64,000 bases of DNA, taken from Tropicibacter alexandrii. GTDB lineage: Bacteria > Pseudomonadota > Alphaproteobacteria > Rhodobacterales > Rhodobacteraceae. Both the position numbers and the translations under genes were made by a program. Location of the stretch: positions 62,001 through 126,000 of the forward strand of contig NZ_RCTZ02000007.1 in the NCBI RefSeq assembly GCF_003667315.2, given 5' to 3'. The notes beneath the pieces are model-generated. The model saw only the letters and a program-made list of their open reading frames with translations. It had not been told where the DNA came from and did not search any database. This document shows, piece after piece, positions 28,453-39,391 of the stretch (position 1 is the stretch's first letter; each line of letters starts with the position of its first letter).

Positions 28453-29988
28453 ATGGGTATCCAAGCAGCAGAGATTTCTGCGATCCTGAAGGACCAGATC
28501 AAGAACTTCGGGCAGGAAGCCGAAGTTGCCGAGGTCGGTCGCGTGCTTTCCGTCGGTGACGGTATCGCCCGTGTCTATGGCCTCGACAACATTCAGGCCG
28601 GTGAAATGGTCGAGTTCCCGGGTGGCATCATGGGCATGGCCCTGAACCTGGAAACCGACAACGTCGGTATCGTGATCTTTGGTTCCGACCGGGACATCAA
28701 GGAAGGCGACACCGTCAAGCGCACCAACTCCATCGTGGACGTGCCCGCCGGTGAAGCCATGCTGGGCCGCGTTGTCGACGGTCTGGGCAACCCGCTGGAC
28801 GGCAAGGGCCCCATCGAGGCCACCGAGCGCCGCGTGGCCGACGTCAAGGCACCGGGCATCATCCCCCGTAAATCCGTGCACGAGCCGATGGCAACCGGCC
28901 TGAAAGCCGTGGACGCCATGATCCCGATCGGCCGTGGCCAGCGCGAGCTGATCATTGGCGACCGTCAGACCGGCAAGACCGCCGTGGCGCTCGACGCGAT
29001 CCTCAACCAGAAGACCTACAACGACGCGGCCAAGTCGGACAACGAGAAGCTGTATTGCATCTACGTCGCCGTCGGCCAGAAGCGCTCGACCGTGGCACAG
29101 CTGGTGAAGAAGCTCGAAGAGACCGGCGCCATCGAATACACCATCGTCGTCGCTGCGACCGCGTCCGACCCGGCGCCGATGCAGTTCTTGGCCCCGTACT
29201 CGGCCACCGCGATGGCGGAATACTTCCGCGACAACGGCAAGCACGCGCTGATCATCTACGATGACCTGTCCAAGCAGGCCGTGTCCTATCGCCAGATGTC
29301 CCTGCTGCTGCGCCGCCCGCCGGGCCGCGAAGCTTACCCTGGCGACGTTTTCTACCTTCACTCGCGCCTGCTGGAGCGCTCGGCAAAGCTGAACGAGGAC
29401 AACGGCTCCGGTTCGCTGACCGCACTGCCGATCATCGAAACCCAAGGCGGCGACGTGTCGGCATTTATCCCGACCAACGTGATCTCGATCACCGACGGCC
29501 AGATCTTCCTTGAGACCGAACTGTTCTATCAGGGCATCCGCCCCGCCGTGAACACCGGTCTGTCGGTTTCGCGCGTGGGCTCCTCGGCCCAAACCAACGC
29601 GATGAAGTCGGTTGCAGGCCCGATCAAACTGTCGCTGGCCCAGTACCGCGAAATGGCGGCCTTCGCCCAGTTCGGTTCCGACCTCGACGCCGCGACCCAG
29701 CAGCTGCTGAACCGCGGTGCGCGTCTGACCGAGCTGATGAAGCAGCCGCAGTATTCGCCGCTGACCAACGCCGAGATCGTCATCGTGATCTGCGCGGGCA
29801 CCATGGGCTACCTCGACAAGGTCGCCGTGTCCGATATCGGTCGCTTCGAGGCTGGCCTGCTGTCCCACGTCCGTGGCAAGCATCAGGACCTGCTGGACTG
29901 GATCACCAACGAAGATCCCAAGATCAAGGGTGATGCAGAAGACAAGATCAAGGCGGTTCTGAACGAATTTTCCGCAGACTTCAGCTAA
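28453..29988 (+). CDS. atpA: F1F0 ATP synthase subunit alpha
   Basis: 511 residues. Walker A GDRQTGKT near 169-176 and [22 protein letters not shown] are the family hallmarks. It is the non-catalytic nucleotide-binding subunit of the F1 hexamer. The ATG directly follows the atpH stop. Codon use is notably more regular (C-ending, highly expressed type) than in neighbouring accessory genes. Confidence 0.98.
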   Translation: MGIQAAEISAILKDQIKNFGQEAEVAEVGRVLSVGDGIARVYGLDNIQAGEMVEFPGGIMGMALNLETDNVGIVIFGSDRDIKEGDTVKRTNSIVDVPAGEAMLGRVVDGLGNPLDGKGPIEATERRVADVKAPGIIPRKSVHEPMATGLKAVDAMIPIGRGQRELIIGDRQTGKTAVALDAILNQKTYNDAAKSDNEKLYCIYVAVGQKRSTVAQLVKKLEETGAIEYTIVVAATASDPAPMQFLAPYSATAMAEYFRDNGKHALIIYDDLSKQAVSYRQMSLLLRRPPGREAYPGDVFYLHSRLLERSAKLNEDNGSGSLTALPIIETQGGDVSAFIPTNVISITDGQIFLETELFYQGIRPAVNTGLSVSRVGSSAQTNAMKSVAGPIKLSLAQYREMAAFAQFGSDLDAATQQLLNRGARLTELMKQPQYSPLTNAEIVIVICAGTMGYLDKVAVSDIGRFEAGLLSHVRGKHQDLLDWITNEDPKIKGDAEDKIKAVLNEFSADFS

Positions 29989-30001
29989 GGGGATCGGATA
30001 G

Positions 30002-30877
30002 ATGCCCAACCTGAAGGATCTTAAAAACCGGATCGCGAGCGTCAAATCGACCCGCAAGATCACCAAGGCCATGCAGATGGTCGCGGCCGCAAAACTGCGT
30101 CGCGCCCAGGAAGCGGCCGAGGCGTCCCGTCCTTACACGGAACGCTTCAATGCGGTGATGGCGTCGTTGGCCGCGTCGGTCGGAGACAGTGACAGCGCGC
30201 CCCGGCTTCTGGCCGGGACGGGCAAGGATGACGTGCATCTGCTGGTCGTGATGACCGCAGAGCGCGGCCTCTGCGGTGGCTTCAACACCAACATCGTCAA
30301 GCTGGCCAAGGCGCGGATCGCCGAACTTCAAGCCAAGGGCAAGACCGTCAAGGTCCTGACCGTCGGCAAGAAGGGCCGCGAACAGCTGAAGCGCGACTAT
30401 GCTTCGCTGTCCGTCGGTCACGTCGATCTGTCCGAGGTCAAGCGCATCGGTTACGGCAACGCTCAGGACATCGCGCGCGATGTGCTGGCGCGGTTCGACA
30501 ATGGCGAGTTCGACGTGGCGACGATTTTCTACGCCAAGTTCAACTCGGTCATCAGCCAGGACCCGACCGCCACCCAGATCATTCCGGCCTCTTACGAGGC
30601 GGAAGAGGGGGCCGAGGCGTCGACGCTGTACGACTACGAGCCGGATGAAGAAGCCATCCTCGCCGACCTGCTGCCCCGTGGGGTGGCCACGCAGATCTTT
30701 GCGGCTCTGCTGGAAAACGGTGCCTCGGAACAGGGCGCCCGGATGTCGGCAATGGACAACGCGACGCGCAACGCCGGTGAGATGATCGACAAGCTCACCA
30801 TCGAATACAACCGCTCGCGTCAGGCCGTCATCACGAACGAACTGATCGAAATCATCTCGGGCGCCGAGGCGCTCTAA
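30002..30877 (+). CDS. atpG: F1F0 ATP synthase subunit gamma
   Basis: 291 residues. The N-terminus [24 protein letters not shown] and the C-terminus [15 protein letters not shown] form the coiled-coil shaft of the rotor. GLCGGFNTN lies in the Rossmann-like central part. It starts 13 bases after atpA with a GGGGAT site. It couples proton flow in Fo to catalysis in alpha3beta3. The Fo genes are not in this window, as is usual for this order. Confidence 0.98.
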   Translation: MPNLKDLKNRIASVKSTRKITKAMQMVAAAKLRRAQEAAEASRPYTERFNAVMASLAASVGDSDSAPRLLAGTGKDDVHLLVVMTAERGLCGGFNTNIVKLAKARIAELQAKGKTVKVLTVGKKGREQLKRDYASLSVGHVDLSEVKRIGYGNAQDIARDVLARFDNGEFDVATIFYAKFNSVISQDPTATQIIPASYEAEEGAEASTLYDYEPDEEAILADLLPRGVATQIFAALLENGASEQGARMSAMDNATRNAGEMIDKLTIEYNRSRQAVITNELIEIISGAEAL

Positions 30878-32320
<1,443 letters not shown>

Positions 32321-32340
32321 TCGTAACCGGGCGCCGATTT

Positions 32341-32372
32341 CAGGTAGGATGGGTGATCACCCATCCTACTTG
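32341..32372. repeat. repeat family 3, perfect 26-bp palindrome between atpD and atpC
   Basis: Arms GTAGGATGGGTGA/TCACCCATCCTAC form a perfect palindrome at 32344-32369. It extends to 32 bases with one G-T wobble at the first added pair. A second copy with the same 11-base arms and a CTAA loop lies at 41539-41564. There is no T-tract, so it is an operon-internal hairpin rather than a classic terminator. Confidence 0.85.
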
Positions 32373-32398
32373 GACCAAGCGCCTGAAAGGAGTTTCAC

Positions 32399-32833
32399 AT
32401 GGCAGACATGATGCAATTCGACCTGGTCTCGCCCGAGCGCAAGCTGCTCTCGGCGCAGGTTTCTTCGGTGCAGATCCCCGGTGCGGATGGCGACATGACC
32501 GCCATGCCGAGCCACGCGCCGACCATCACCACGCTGCGCCCCGGCATCCTGACGGTGGAAACCGATAAGGGCACCGAGCAATTCGTGGTCACCGGTGGCT
32601 TTGCCGAGATCGGTGAAAGCGTTTCGGTTCTGGCCGAAAAGGCCCTGCCGCGCGCGGACATGACACAGGCGACCTACGAGGCGCTGGTGAAGGAGGCTCA
32701 GGACTTCTACCACCAGACCAAGGAAGCCTTCCAGAACGAGCCGGGCCCCGTCGACGACGCGGCCAAGCTGCTTCAGGACATGGTCGCCGTCGGCAGCCAT
32801 ATCGGTCTGGATCCGATGCAGCCCTCTCTCTGA
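32399..32833 (+). CDS. atpC: F1F0 ATP synthase subunit epsilon
   Basis: 144 residues. The beta-sandwich N-domain shows [22 protein letters not shown] and [19 protein letters not shown], typical of epsilon. The C-terminal helical region is short. It is the central-stalk regulatory subunit. It starts after GAAAGGAG. It is last in the operon and is followed by a rho-independent terminator. Confidence 0.96.
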   Translation: MADMMQFDLVSPERKLLSAQVSSVQIPGADGDMTAMPSHAPTITTLRPGILTVETDKGTEQFVVTGGFAEIGESVSVLAEKALPRADMTQATYEALVKEAQDFYHQTKEAFQNEPGPVDDAAKLLQDMVAVGSHIGLDPMQPSL

Positions 32834-32854
32834 GGTTTGCGTCCAAAAATGCCG

Positions 32855-32885
32855 AAAACCCCGCCGCTTCGGTGGGGTTTTTGCG
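32855..32885 (+). terminator. rho-independent terminator of the atp operon
   Basis: Stem ACCCCGCC/GGTGGGGT (one G-U) around a GCTTC loop, followed by TTTTT. It lies 22 bases after the atpC stop. Confidence 0.88.
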
Positions 32886-32957
32886 TTTTTGGCGGTTGGC
32901 GCAATCTGCATTGGTCCGCCGCCATGCTACATCAGGGGGGGATGACTGGAGACGCGA

Positions 32958-33611
32958 ATGGAATTGACTTTGAACTGGGCGGGTATGCTGCGCGAACTGA
33001 TCACGCTGATCGTGGTGATCGATCCCATCGGATCGTTGCCGGTGTTCTATTTCGCGACAGCCACGGTGCCCGCCGCGCTTCACTGGAAATTCGCATTGCG
33101 TGCCGTGCTTGTCGCCTGGGTCGTCCTGATGTTCTTTCTCGTGGCGGGGCAGCTTCTGCTCGAAGGGCTGGGCCTGCGCTTTGGCTCGTTCCAGATCGCG
33201 GGCGGCGTGATCCTGTTCCTGTTCGCGCTCAGCATGATCTTTGGCGACAGCAAGGCCGAACAGGAAATCGAAAGCGCCGGGCGCGACCATCTGGCCGGGG
33301 CGGTGTTTCCGCTGGCCATGCCGTCGATCGCCTCGCCGGGCGCGATGCTGGCTATCGTTGTCTTGACCGACAACCACCGCCATTCCATTCCCGAGCAGGT
33401 CATGACGGCCGGGCTTCTGACCGTCGTCCTGTTGCTGACCTTGGTGCTGCTGTTGCTGGCGGGCAAGCTGAAGCGCGTGCTGGGCAACACCGGTGCGGGT
33501 GTGATCAGTCGGGTGATGGGGATCATCCTCGCCACGGTTGCGGTCGATGCCGTGCTGGGAGGCCTTGACGCGGTGGGTGCCTTGAACCTGTCCGTCCAGC
33601 CGGACGGGTGA
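32958..33611 (+). CDS. MarC family membrane protein
   Basis: 217 residues with six hydrophobic segments, spread through the whole chain. LITLIVVIDPIGSLPVFY near the N-terminus, FALSMIFGDSK and VFPLAMPSIASPGAML in the middle are the MarC/UPF0056 signatures. It is an inner-membrane protein of unknown transport function; the old link to multiple antibiotic resistance is not supported for the family. It starts after GGAG and is a monocistronic unit behind the atp terminator. Confidence 0.9.
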   Translation: MELTLNWAGMLRELITLIVVIDPIGSLPVFYFATATVPAALHWKFALRAVLVAWVVLMFFLVAGQLLLEGLGLRFGSFQIAGGVILFLFALSMIFGDSKAEQEIESAGRDHLAGAVFPLAMPSIASPGAMLAIVVLTDNHRHSIPEQVMTAGLLTVVLLLTLVLLLLAGKLKRVLGNTGAGVISRVMGIILATVAVDAVLGGLDAVGALNLSVQPDG

Positions 33612-33703
33612 TCGCAGGCAAATTGCCCGGAAATCTACCTTTCCCGTTCAAATTCGTGCCGTAATGCGGGATTATGCGGGAGAGCAGACCATAGAGGCCG
33701 TGC

Positions 33704-34054
33704 ATGAAAAAGTATGTGGGTTCGCTGATCGGCATCGATCAGGGCAATGACGAGGTGTTCTCCGATTTCGCATCGGGCGGTGAGATGTGGACAGGCCACG
33801 GCTCGCGCGAGCGTCGCAAGAAGGTGAAATTCTCCGAACCGTTCCGCTCGATCCCCACGGTGCAAGTGGCCCTATCCCTGTGGGACATGGATCAGGGCGC
33901 CAATGTCCGCGCCGACATCACCGCAGACAAGATCACCGAAACCGGCTTTGAATTGGTCTTTCGCACATGGTCTGACACCCGGGTTGCCCGTGTGCGCATG
34001 AACTGGATGGCCATTGGCGAGGTCGCGTCCGAGGACGATTGGGAACTGTATTGA
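33704..34054 (+). CDS. H-type lectin domain protein
   Basis: 116 residues, almost entirely one H-type lectin domain (PF09458-like). Visible are GGEMWTGHGSRERRKKVKFSEPF, IPTVQVALSLWDMD, ADKITETGFELVFRTWSDTRVARVRMNWMAIG. Such domains form hexameric GalNAc-type carbohydrate binders in snails and amoebae and occur sporadically in bacteria. There is no signal peptide, so export would need another route. Its stop overlaps the start of an SMI1/KNR4-like gene (TGATG), indicating a two-gene unit. Confidence 0.8.
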   Translation: MKKYVGSLIGIDQGNDEVFSDFASGGEMWTGHGSRERRKKVKFSEPFRSIPTVQVALSLWDMDQGANVRADITADKITETGFELVFRTWSDTRVARVRMNWMAIGEVASEDDWELY

Positions 34055-34515
34055 TGTCCGACGCGCTGCTGCGCTTTTCCGAACGGTGGCATGGCGGGTA
34101 TCATGACATCGAACGCATCCGACCGGAGTCCCTCGACATGGTCGAGGCGGAATTGTCAATCCGGCTGCCGCTGGACTACCGCCAGCAGGTGATCGAGGTC
34201 GGCCTGCCGTCCATGGGGCTGGAATTGCTGGAGGCTGTCAGTGATGCGGGCATGTTCGCGCCGCCAGATCTGAGCCAGTTCCTCAAGCCTGACGAAATCA
34301 TCGAGACGACCGAGGACTGGCGCAACATCGGCCTGCCTGACACCTTGGTTGCGATTGCATCTGACTCGATGGGGAACCTGTTCTGCTTCTCAACGGGGGA
34401 CATGCAGCACGCACAGCCGACCGCCCCGATCTATTTCTGGGACCACGAATTCGATGACACGAGCTTCGTCGCCAATAGCTTTTCTGCGTGGCTCGAGCGC
34501 TATCTCATCCTCTAG
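34054..34515 (+). CDS. SMI1/KNR4 family protein
   Basis: 153 residues from the ATG that overlaps the lectin stop. ESLDMVEAELSIRLPLDYRQQVIEVG is the classic SMI1/KNR4 opening, followed by LVAIASDSMGNLFCFSTGD and PIYFWDHE. This superfamily contains many immunity proteins of polymorphic toxin and contact-inhibition systems, but also housekeeping scaffolds. No toxin gene is adjacent; its only close partner is the lectin. Cytoplasmic. Confidence 0.82.
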   Translation: MSDALLRFSERWHGGYHDIERIRPESLDMVEAELSIRLPLDYRQQVIEVGLPSMGLELLEAVSDAGMFAPPDLSQFLKPDEIIETTEDWRNIGLPDTLVAIASDSMGNLFCFSTGDMQHAQPTAPIYFWDHEFDDTSFVANSFSAWLERYLIL

Positions 34516-34525
34516 CCAAAGGAAA

Positions 34526-34544
34526 GGCGGGGCATAACCCCGCC
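34526..34544. terminator. GC hairpin after the lectin/SMI1 unit
   Basis: Perfect GGCGGGG-CATAA-CCCCGCC stem 11 bases after the SMI1 stop, without a long T-run. A second perfect 12-bp stem, CCGGGTGCCTGC/GCAGGCACCCGG at 34570-34602, lies just beyond the convergent prs stop. Confidence 0.6.
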
Positions 34545-34609
34545 CTAGGATCTGTTCTGCCCGGACTGACCGGGTGCCTGCGGACTGTCGGCAGGCACCC
34601 GGCCTCCCT

Positions 34610-35617
34610 TCAGAGAATGCCTTCGTAGATCGGCCCCAAAGTATCGGTCTCAAACAGCGACGACACGGAGGTGCCGTTCCAGATGTTCAGGATCGACTGC
34701 GCGAACATCGGCGCGGTCGGCAGGACCCGGATGTTCGGCGCCGCCGAAACAGGCCCGGTCGGCTGGATCGAATCCGTCAGCACCAAGGTCTTGAGCACCG
34801 ATTTGGTGATCCGCTCGACGGCCGGACCGGACATGACCCCGTGCGAGATATAGGCGTGCACTTCGGTCGCGCCGTGTTCCATGATGACCTCGGCGGCCTT
34901 GCACAGCGTCCCGGCGGTGTCACACATGTCGTCGACGATGATGCAGCGCTTGCCGGTCACGTCCCCGATCACCGTCATCTCGGCCACTTCGCCCGCCTTT
35001 TCCCGGCGCTTGTCGACGATGGCGAGCGGAGCACCGATGCGCTTGGCCAATTCACGCGCCCGCGCCACGCCGCCCACGTCGGGCGAGATCACCAGCACAT
35101 CGCTGAGGTCCTCGAACTGGTTCTGGATGTCCAGCGCGAAGATCGGCGAGGCATAGAGGTTGTCCACCGGGATATCGAAGAAGCCCTGGATCTGCGCGGC
35201 GTGCAGGTCCAGCGTCAGCACCCGCTCGATGCCAGCGGTGACCATCATATTGGCCACCAGCTTGGCGGAAATCGGGGTGCGCGCCTTGGTGCGGCGATCC
35301 TGCCGGGCATAGCCGAAATAGGGGATCACGGCAGTGATGCGCGCCGCCGACGACCGGCGCAAAGCGTCGGCCATGATGAGCAGCTCCATCAGGTTGTCAT
35401 TCGCCGGGTTCGAGGTCGGCTGGATGATGAACATATCCTCGCCGCGCACGTTTTCGTAAACCTCGACAAAGATCTCCTGATCGTTGAACCGTTCGACGCG
35501 GGCATCCACCAGCCCCACGGACTTGCCACGATACAGCGACATGCGGCGGCCGATGGCCTCGGCCAGCGGGCGGTTGGCATTGCCGGCGATCAATTTGGGT
35601 TCGACGAGAGTGGGCAT
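34610..35617 (-). CDS. prs: ribose-phosphate pyrophosphokinase (PRPP synthetase)
   Basis: 335 residues. [36 protein letters not shown] (ATP and flexible loop) and the PRPP-binding [12 protein letters not shown] are intact. It makes PRPP from ribose-5-phosphate and ATP for nucleotide, His and Trp synthesis. It is slightly longer than the usual 310-320 residues. Its promoter lies in the 126-base gap shared with a divergent isomerase gene. Confidence 0.96.
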   Translation of the reverse strand: MPTLVEPKLIAGNANRPLAEAIGRRMSLYRGKSVGLVDARVERFNDQEIFVEVYENVRGEDMFIIQPTSNPANDNLMELLIMADALRRSSAARITAVIPYFGYARQDRRTKARTPISAKLVANMMVTAGIERVLTLDLHAAQIQGFFDIPVDNLYASPIFALDIQNQFEDLSDVLVISPDVGGVARARELAKRIGAPLAIVDKRREKAGEVAEMTVIGDVTGKRCIIVDDMCDTAGTLCKAAEVIMEHGATEVHAYISHGVMSGPAVERITKSVLKTLVLTDSIQPTGPVSAAPNIRVLPTAPMFAQSILNIWNGTSVSSLFETDTLGPIYEGIL

Positions 35618-35743
35618 GGGGCAGCTCCGGGAGGATGACGGATTCGTGACGTTGCGGCTCGCTTAGCACGCGGCTAACCTCCGGGCCAGCATCACAATCC
35701 GGACGCGACAATCCGTGACCGGTCTGCCCCTATAGGACGCACC

Positions 35744-36340
35744 ATGGCCCATATCGACTACTACTTCGCCACGCTCTCGCCGTTCACCTATTTCGCCGGA
35801 ACACGGCTGGAGGAGATCGCGGCCAAGCACGACGCGACCATCGCCTACAAACCGCTCGATATCCTTGCGCTGTTTGCCCGCACCGGGGGCACGCCGCCGG
35901 GCGACCGTCACCCCAACCGCATTGCCTATCGCGCGCAGGAATTGACGCGGAACGCGAAAAAGACCGGCATGCCCTTCAACCTGCGCCCGACGCATTGGCC
36001 CACCAACATGGCCCCGTCATCCTACGCGGTAATCGCCGCCCAAGAGGCTGGCGGCGGTGATCTGGGCAAGCTGGTGCACGCGATCCTGCGGTCCTGCTGG
36101 GCTGATGACAAGGACGTGGCCGATGATGCCGTGATCGGCGATTGTCTGGAGGAAGCGGGCTTTGACCGCGGCCTGTCCTTCACCGGGATGCTCACCGGGG
36201 CCGAAATCTATCCCCGCAACCTCGAAGAAGCCATCGACCGCGGCGCATTCGGCGTGCCGACCTATGCGGTGGGCGATCAGCTGTTCTGGGGGCAGGATCG
36301 GCTTGACGATCTGGACGCGCATCTGGCAGGGACCCTCTGA
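35744..36340 (+). CDS. 2-hydroxychromene-2-carboxylate isomerase / DsbA-family thioredoxin-fold protein
   Basis: 198 residues. IDYYFATLSPFTYFAGTRLEEIA replaces the CxxC site of DsbA with a Ser, as in the kappa-class GST/HCCA isomerase family. The C-terminal GAFGVPTYAVGDQLFWGQDRL is the cis-Pro loop and end motif. Activity is probably glutathione-dependent isomerisation or transfer; the naphthalene-pathway name is only the family label, and no aromatic genes are nearby. Cytoplasmic. A hydrolase gene follows after 14 bases. Confidence 0.85.
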   Translation: MAHIDYYFATLSPFTYFAGTRLEEIAAKHDATIAYKPLDILALFARTGGTPPGDRHPNRIAYRAQELTRNAKKTGMPFNLRPTHWPTNMAPSSYAVIAAQEAGGGDLGKLVHAILRSCWADDKDVADDAVIGDCLEEAGFDRGLSFTGMLTGAEIYPRNLEEAIDRGAFGVPTYAVGDQLFWGQDRLDDLDAHLAGTL

Positions 36341-36354
36341 ACAGGAGGAGCCCC

Positions 36355-37134
36355 ATGGATTTGCACATCACGACGCTGGGCAGCGGCCCGATCCCGGTCC
36401 TTGCCCTGCATTGCGGCCTTGGGCGCGGCTCCATGTGGAAGGGCGTGTCGAAACACGCGCCCGACCTGACGATCACCGCCCCCGATCTGCCGGGGCATGG
36501 CCGCAGCCCGGCCTTTCCCGACGGTGTCGACGTGCATGACGCGACGACCGAGGCGGTGCGCCCTCTGATGCGCGACTGGGTGCATCTGGCCGGGCACAGC
36601 TTTGGCGCGACGGTGGCGTTGCGGCTGGCGCTGGAGGTCCCGGAACAGGTCGCCTCGCTGACGCTGGTCGAGCCGGTGTTCTTTGCCGCCGCGGCCAACG
36701 CAGAGCCCAAGGCGCGGCATCGCGCCGCCGAAGAGCGCGTGTTCGCAGCCTATCAGACCGGCGACATGCTGGCTGCCGCGCGGGCGTTCAATGGGTTGTG
36801 GGGCGGCGGCGTGCCGTGGGACAGCTTCCCGCCCGAGGTGCAACAGGGCATGGCGCAGGGCATGGGCTTCATCGCGGGGACAGAGGCCAGCCTTTGGGGC
36901 GATTGCCACGGGCTGCTCGCCCCCGGCAAGCTGGAGGCGCTGACCTGCCCGATCACCTTCCTGCGCGGCGAAGACACGGTGCCGATCATCACGGATGTGC
37001 ATAAGGGCCTGATGGCCCGCCTGCCACAGGCGCGCGAGGTCGTGGTGCCGTGTGCGGGCCACATGGTCACGCTGACCCATGCCAGCGCCCTCGCCGAGGC
37101 CCTCACGACCACTGTCGCGGCCCAACCCGCCTGA
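36355..37134 (+). CDS. alpha/beta hydrolase
   Basis: 259 residues behind an AGGAGG site. The fold is clear: LALHCGLGRGSMW (oxyanion region), PDLPGHGRS, nucleophile Ser in LAGHSFGATVA near residue 82, and a C-terminal CAGHMVTL His. The strand-7 acid is probably in RGEDTVPII. The substrate is unknown. It is co-transcribed with the isomerase upstream and followed by repeat family 1. Confidence 0.85.
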   Translation: MDLHITTLGSGPIPVLALHCGLGRGSMWKGVSKHAPDLTITAPDLPGHGRSPAFPDGVDVHDATTEAVRPLMRDWVHLAGHSFGATVALRLALEVPEQVASLTLVEPVFFAAAANAEPKARHRAAEERVFAAYQTGDMLAAARAFNGLWGGGVPWDSFPPEVQQGMAQGMGFIAGTEASLWGDCHGLLAPGKLEALTCPITFLRGEDTVPIITDVHKGLMARLPQAREVVVPCAGHMVTLTHASALAEALTTTVAAQPA

Positions 37135-37140
37135 ACCATC

Positions 37141-37190
37141 CCCTGCTTCTTCTGGCCTGAAATACCGCGGGGTTTGGGGCAGCGCCCCAA
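37141..37190 (+). repeat. repeat family 1, best-conserved intergenic copy
   Basis: Core CTGCTTCTTCTGGCCTGAAA followed by TACCGCGGGG, then a perfect stem TTGGGGC-AGC-GCCCCAA at 37174-37190. It starts 7 bases after the hydrolase stop and before convergent plsY. The core is the same as the minus-strand copy inside the ABC ATPase gene. Confidence 0.8.
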
Positions 37191-37279
37191 CGGGCCGCAG
37201 GCCCGCCACGCGGGCGCAGCCCGCGCGGGTCGACGCGGTCAGGCGGCGAAAACCCCTGTGAAAACCGCTGCGCCGAGCC

Positions 37280-37885
37280 TCAGGATTTCTGACCGATCTT
37301 CGGCTCCGTCCCGGCCTTCAACCGGGCCAGGTTCGCCCGGTGGCGCCAATAGATCAGCGCCGTCAGGATCGTGGCCGGAATGAGAAAGGCGCTGTATCCC
37401 ATGAAGAAGAACCAGACCGTGCTGGACATCGCGGCCATCAGCGCCCCCACGGATGAGATGCGCGAGACCACGGCGGCGAACAGCCAGGTTGCACAGCACA
37501 GCAGACCCACGGGCCAGGCCCAGGCCAGAACCACGCCAAGGAAGGTCGCAACCCCCTTGCCGCCCCGGAACTTCAACCAGACCGGATAGCAATGGCCGAC
37601 AAAGGCCGCCAGCCCCGCAATCTGCACCGCGCCCGCGTCTTGGGTCACATAGCGCGCCAGCAGCACCGCCGCCGCGCCCTTGACCCCGTCCAGCAGCAGC
37701 GTCGCCGCCGCCGCGCCCTTGTTGCCGGTGCGCAGCACGTTGGTCGCCCCGATATTGCCCGACCCGATCTGCCGCAGATCGCCCAGCTTCAGCGCACGGG
37801 TGATGAGGATGCCAAAGGGGATCGATCCCAACAGGTAGCCGATCACGGCCCACAGGATCGCGACGGTCGGTGCGGTGTCCAGCAT
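37280..37885 (-). CDS. plsY: glycerol-3-phosphate acyltransferase PlsY
   Basis: 201 residues with five membrane segments. All three PlsY motifs are present: GSIPFG near 20-25, GSGNIGATNVLR near 42-53 and KFRGGKGVAT near 107-116. It transfers acyl from acyl-phosphate to glycerol-3-phosphate, the first step of phospholipid synthesis, at the inner membrane. It lies downstream of pyrC on the same strand with hairpin repeats in the 115-base gap. Confidence 0.95.
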   Translation of the reverse strand: MLDTAPTVAILWAVIGYLLGSIPFGILITRALKLGDLRQIGSGNIGATNVLRTGNKGAAAATLLLDGVKGAAAVLLARYVTQDAGAVQIAGLAAFVGHCYPVWLKFRGGKGVATFLGVVLAWAWPVGLLCCATWLFAAVVSRISSVGALMAAMSSTVWFFFMGYSAFLIPATILTALIYWRHRANLARLKAGTEPKIGQKS

Positions 37886-37975
37886 CTGGGGTCCTTTTCA
37901 TCTGTTTGGGCTGAGGTGCACACCCGCCCCGGGCTTGAGCCCCGAGGCCTCGTGTCAGAGGTGCCCGAGGGAGAG

Positions 37976-37996
37976 GTCCCGGGTCAAGCCCGGGAC
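37976..37996. repeat. GTCCCGGG inverted repeat between pyrC and plsY
   Basis: Perfect 8-bp arms GTCCCGGG-TCAAG-CCCGGGAC. A degraded relative (GCCCCGGGCTTGAGCCCCGAGG) lies about 45 bases away at 37926-37947. Such CCCGGG(N)CCCGGG elements are common between alphaproteobacterial genes. Confidence 0.7.
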
Positions 37997-38000
37997 GGTG

Positions 38001-39308
38001 TCACGCGGCGTAGACGCGGGTGCCCGCGACCCATGTGCCCAGCACCTTGCCCTGCAAACGGGCATTGTCGAAGGGCGTGTTCTTGGATTTCGAGCGCAGC
38101 TTGAAGCGGTCGAGGATGATCGGCTTGTCCGCGTCGAACAGCACCAGATCGGCAGGCGCGCCCGCCGCCAGACGACCGCAGGGCAGGCCCAGACGCTTTG
38201 CAGGGTTCAGGGACAGCGCGCGGAACAGGGTCGGCAGATCCAACTCGCCCGAATGATACAGGCGCAGCAGCACCGGCAGCATCGTCTCCAGCCCGACAGC
38301 GCCGGACGCCGCCTCCTCGAAGGGCAGGCGTTTGCTTTCCTCATCCTGCGGCGTGTGGAAGCTGCCAATGATGTCGATCAGCCCACTGCGCACGGCCTCG
38401 ACGATTTCAAGACGGTCCTCCTCGGCGCGCAGGGGCGGTTTGACCTTGAAGAAGGTGCGGTAGTCGGCCACGTCCATCTCGTTCAGCGTCAGGTGATGCA
38501 TCGAGGTGCCCGCGGTGACGTCGAACCCGTTCTTCTTGGCGCGCACCAGCGCGGGCAGGGCGCGGGCGGTGGTGATCTGGTCGGCGTGGTAGCGGACGCC
38601 GGTCATCTCGACGAGCGCGATGTCGCGGTCCAGCCCCATGCGCTCGGCCATCGCCGAGACGGCGGGCAGGCCACGCAGGCTTGCGAATTTGCCGCTGGTC
38701 GCCGCCGCGCCGCGCGACAGGCCGGGGTCTTGCGGGTGGCCGATGACCAGCGCGCCAAGGCTGCGGGCATAGGTCATGGCGCGGGACAGCACCTTGGTAT
38801 CGCGGACCACGTGGTCGCAATCGGTGAAGGCGACGGCCCCCGCATCCAGCAGAAAGCCGATCTCGGTCATCTCGCGCCCCTCGCGGCCCTTGGTCAGGGC
38901 GGCCATGTGCAGGACGTTCACGGTCGCATCCTCTGCGGCGCGGCGGCGGATGAAGTCGAGCCCCTCGGGGGTGTCGATGGCGGTGGTGGTGTCGGGCCGG
39001 GTGACGATGGTGGTCACCCCCCCCGCAGCCGCCGCACGCCCGGCGGTGGCATAGGATTCCTTGTGCCGTTCGCCGGGTTCGCCGACCTTGACACCGATAT
39101 CGACGATGCCGGGCGCAAGGCATTTGCCTTTGCAATCGACCACCTCGACCTGCCCGGCGTTGACCTTTGCCAACTTTTCGCCCTTCGGATCAGTGCCTTG
39201 GGTAAAGATTTCCTTGATCACGCCGCCCGAGATCAGCACGGCCCCAAGGTCGTCAGAGCCGGTTTCGGGATCGATCAGGCGGGCGTTGGAAAGCAGGGTA
39301 TCGGTCAT
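38001..39308 (-). CDS. pyrC: dihydroorotase
   Basis: 435 residues. It closes carbamoyl-aspartate to dihydroorotate in de novo pyrimidine synthesis. GIVDIGVKVGEPGERHKESYATAGRAAAAGGVTT corresponds to the metal-binding strand 1 region, but the usual HxH pair (DxHVHxRxPG) reads DIGVKVGEPG, so the first two metal-ligand histidines are absent. This is the pattern of the inactive PyrC-like (PyrX/PyrC-prime) partner that binds aspartate transcarbamoylase in some bacteria. Catalytic activity is therefore doubtful and a structural role with PyrB two genes upstream is likely. Confidence 0.85.
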   Translation of the reverse strand: MTDTLLSNARLIDPETGSDDLGAVLISGGVIKEIFTQGTDPKGEKLAKVNAGQVEVVDCKGKCLAPGIVDIGVKVGEPGERHKESYATAGRAAAAGGVTTIVTRPDTTTAIDTPEGLDFIRRRAAEDATVNVLHMAALTKGREGREMTEIGFLLDAGAVAFTDCDHVVRDTKVLSRAMTYARSLGALVIGHPQDPGLSRGAAATSGKFASLRGLPAVSAMAERMGLDRDIALVEMTGVRYHADQITTARALPALVRAKKNGFDVTAGTSMHHLTLNEMDVADYRTFFKVKPPLRAEEDRLEIVEAVRSGLIDIIGSFHTPQDEESKRLPFEEAASGAVGLETMLPVLLRLYHSGELDLPTLFRALSLNPAKRLGLPCGRLAAGAPADLVLFDADKPIILDRFKLRSKSKNTPFDNARLQGKVLGTWVAGTRVYAA

Positions 39309-39391
39309 GGTGGTCCGGTCAGGTACGGGGTTTTTCCCCTCTTAGGGCAATTCAAGGAACGGGGGAACCGCTGTTCGGTGAGGTCTGGGGG

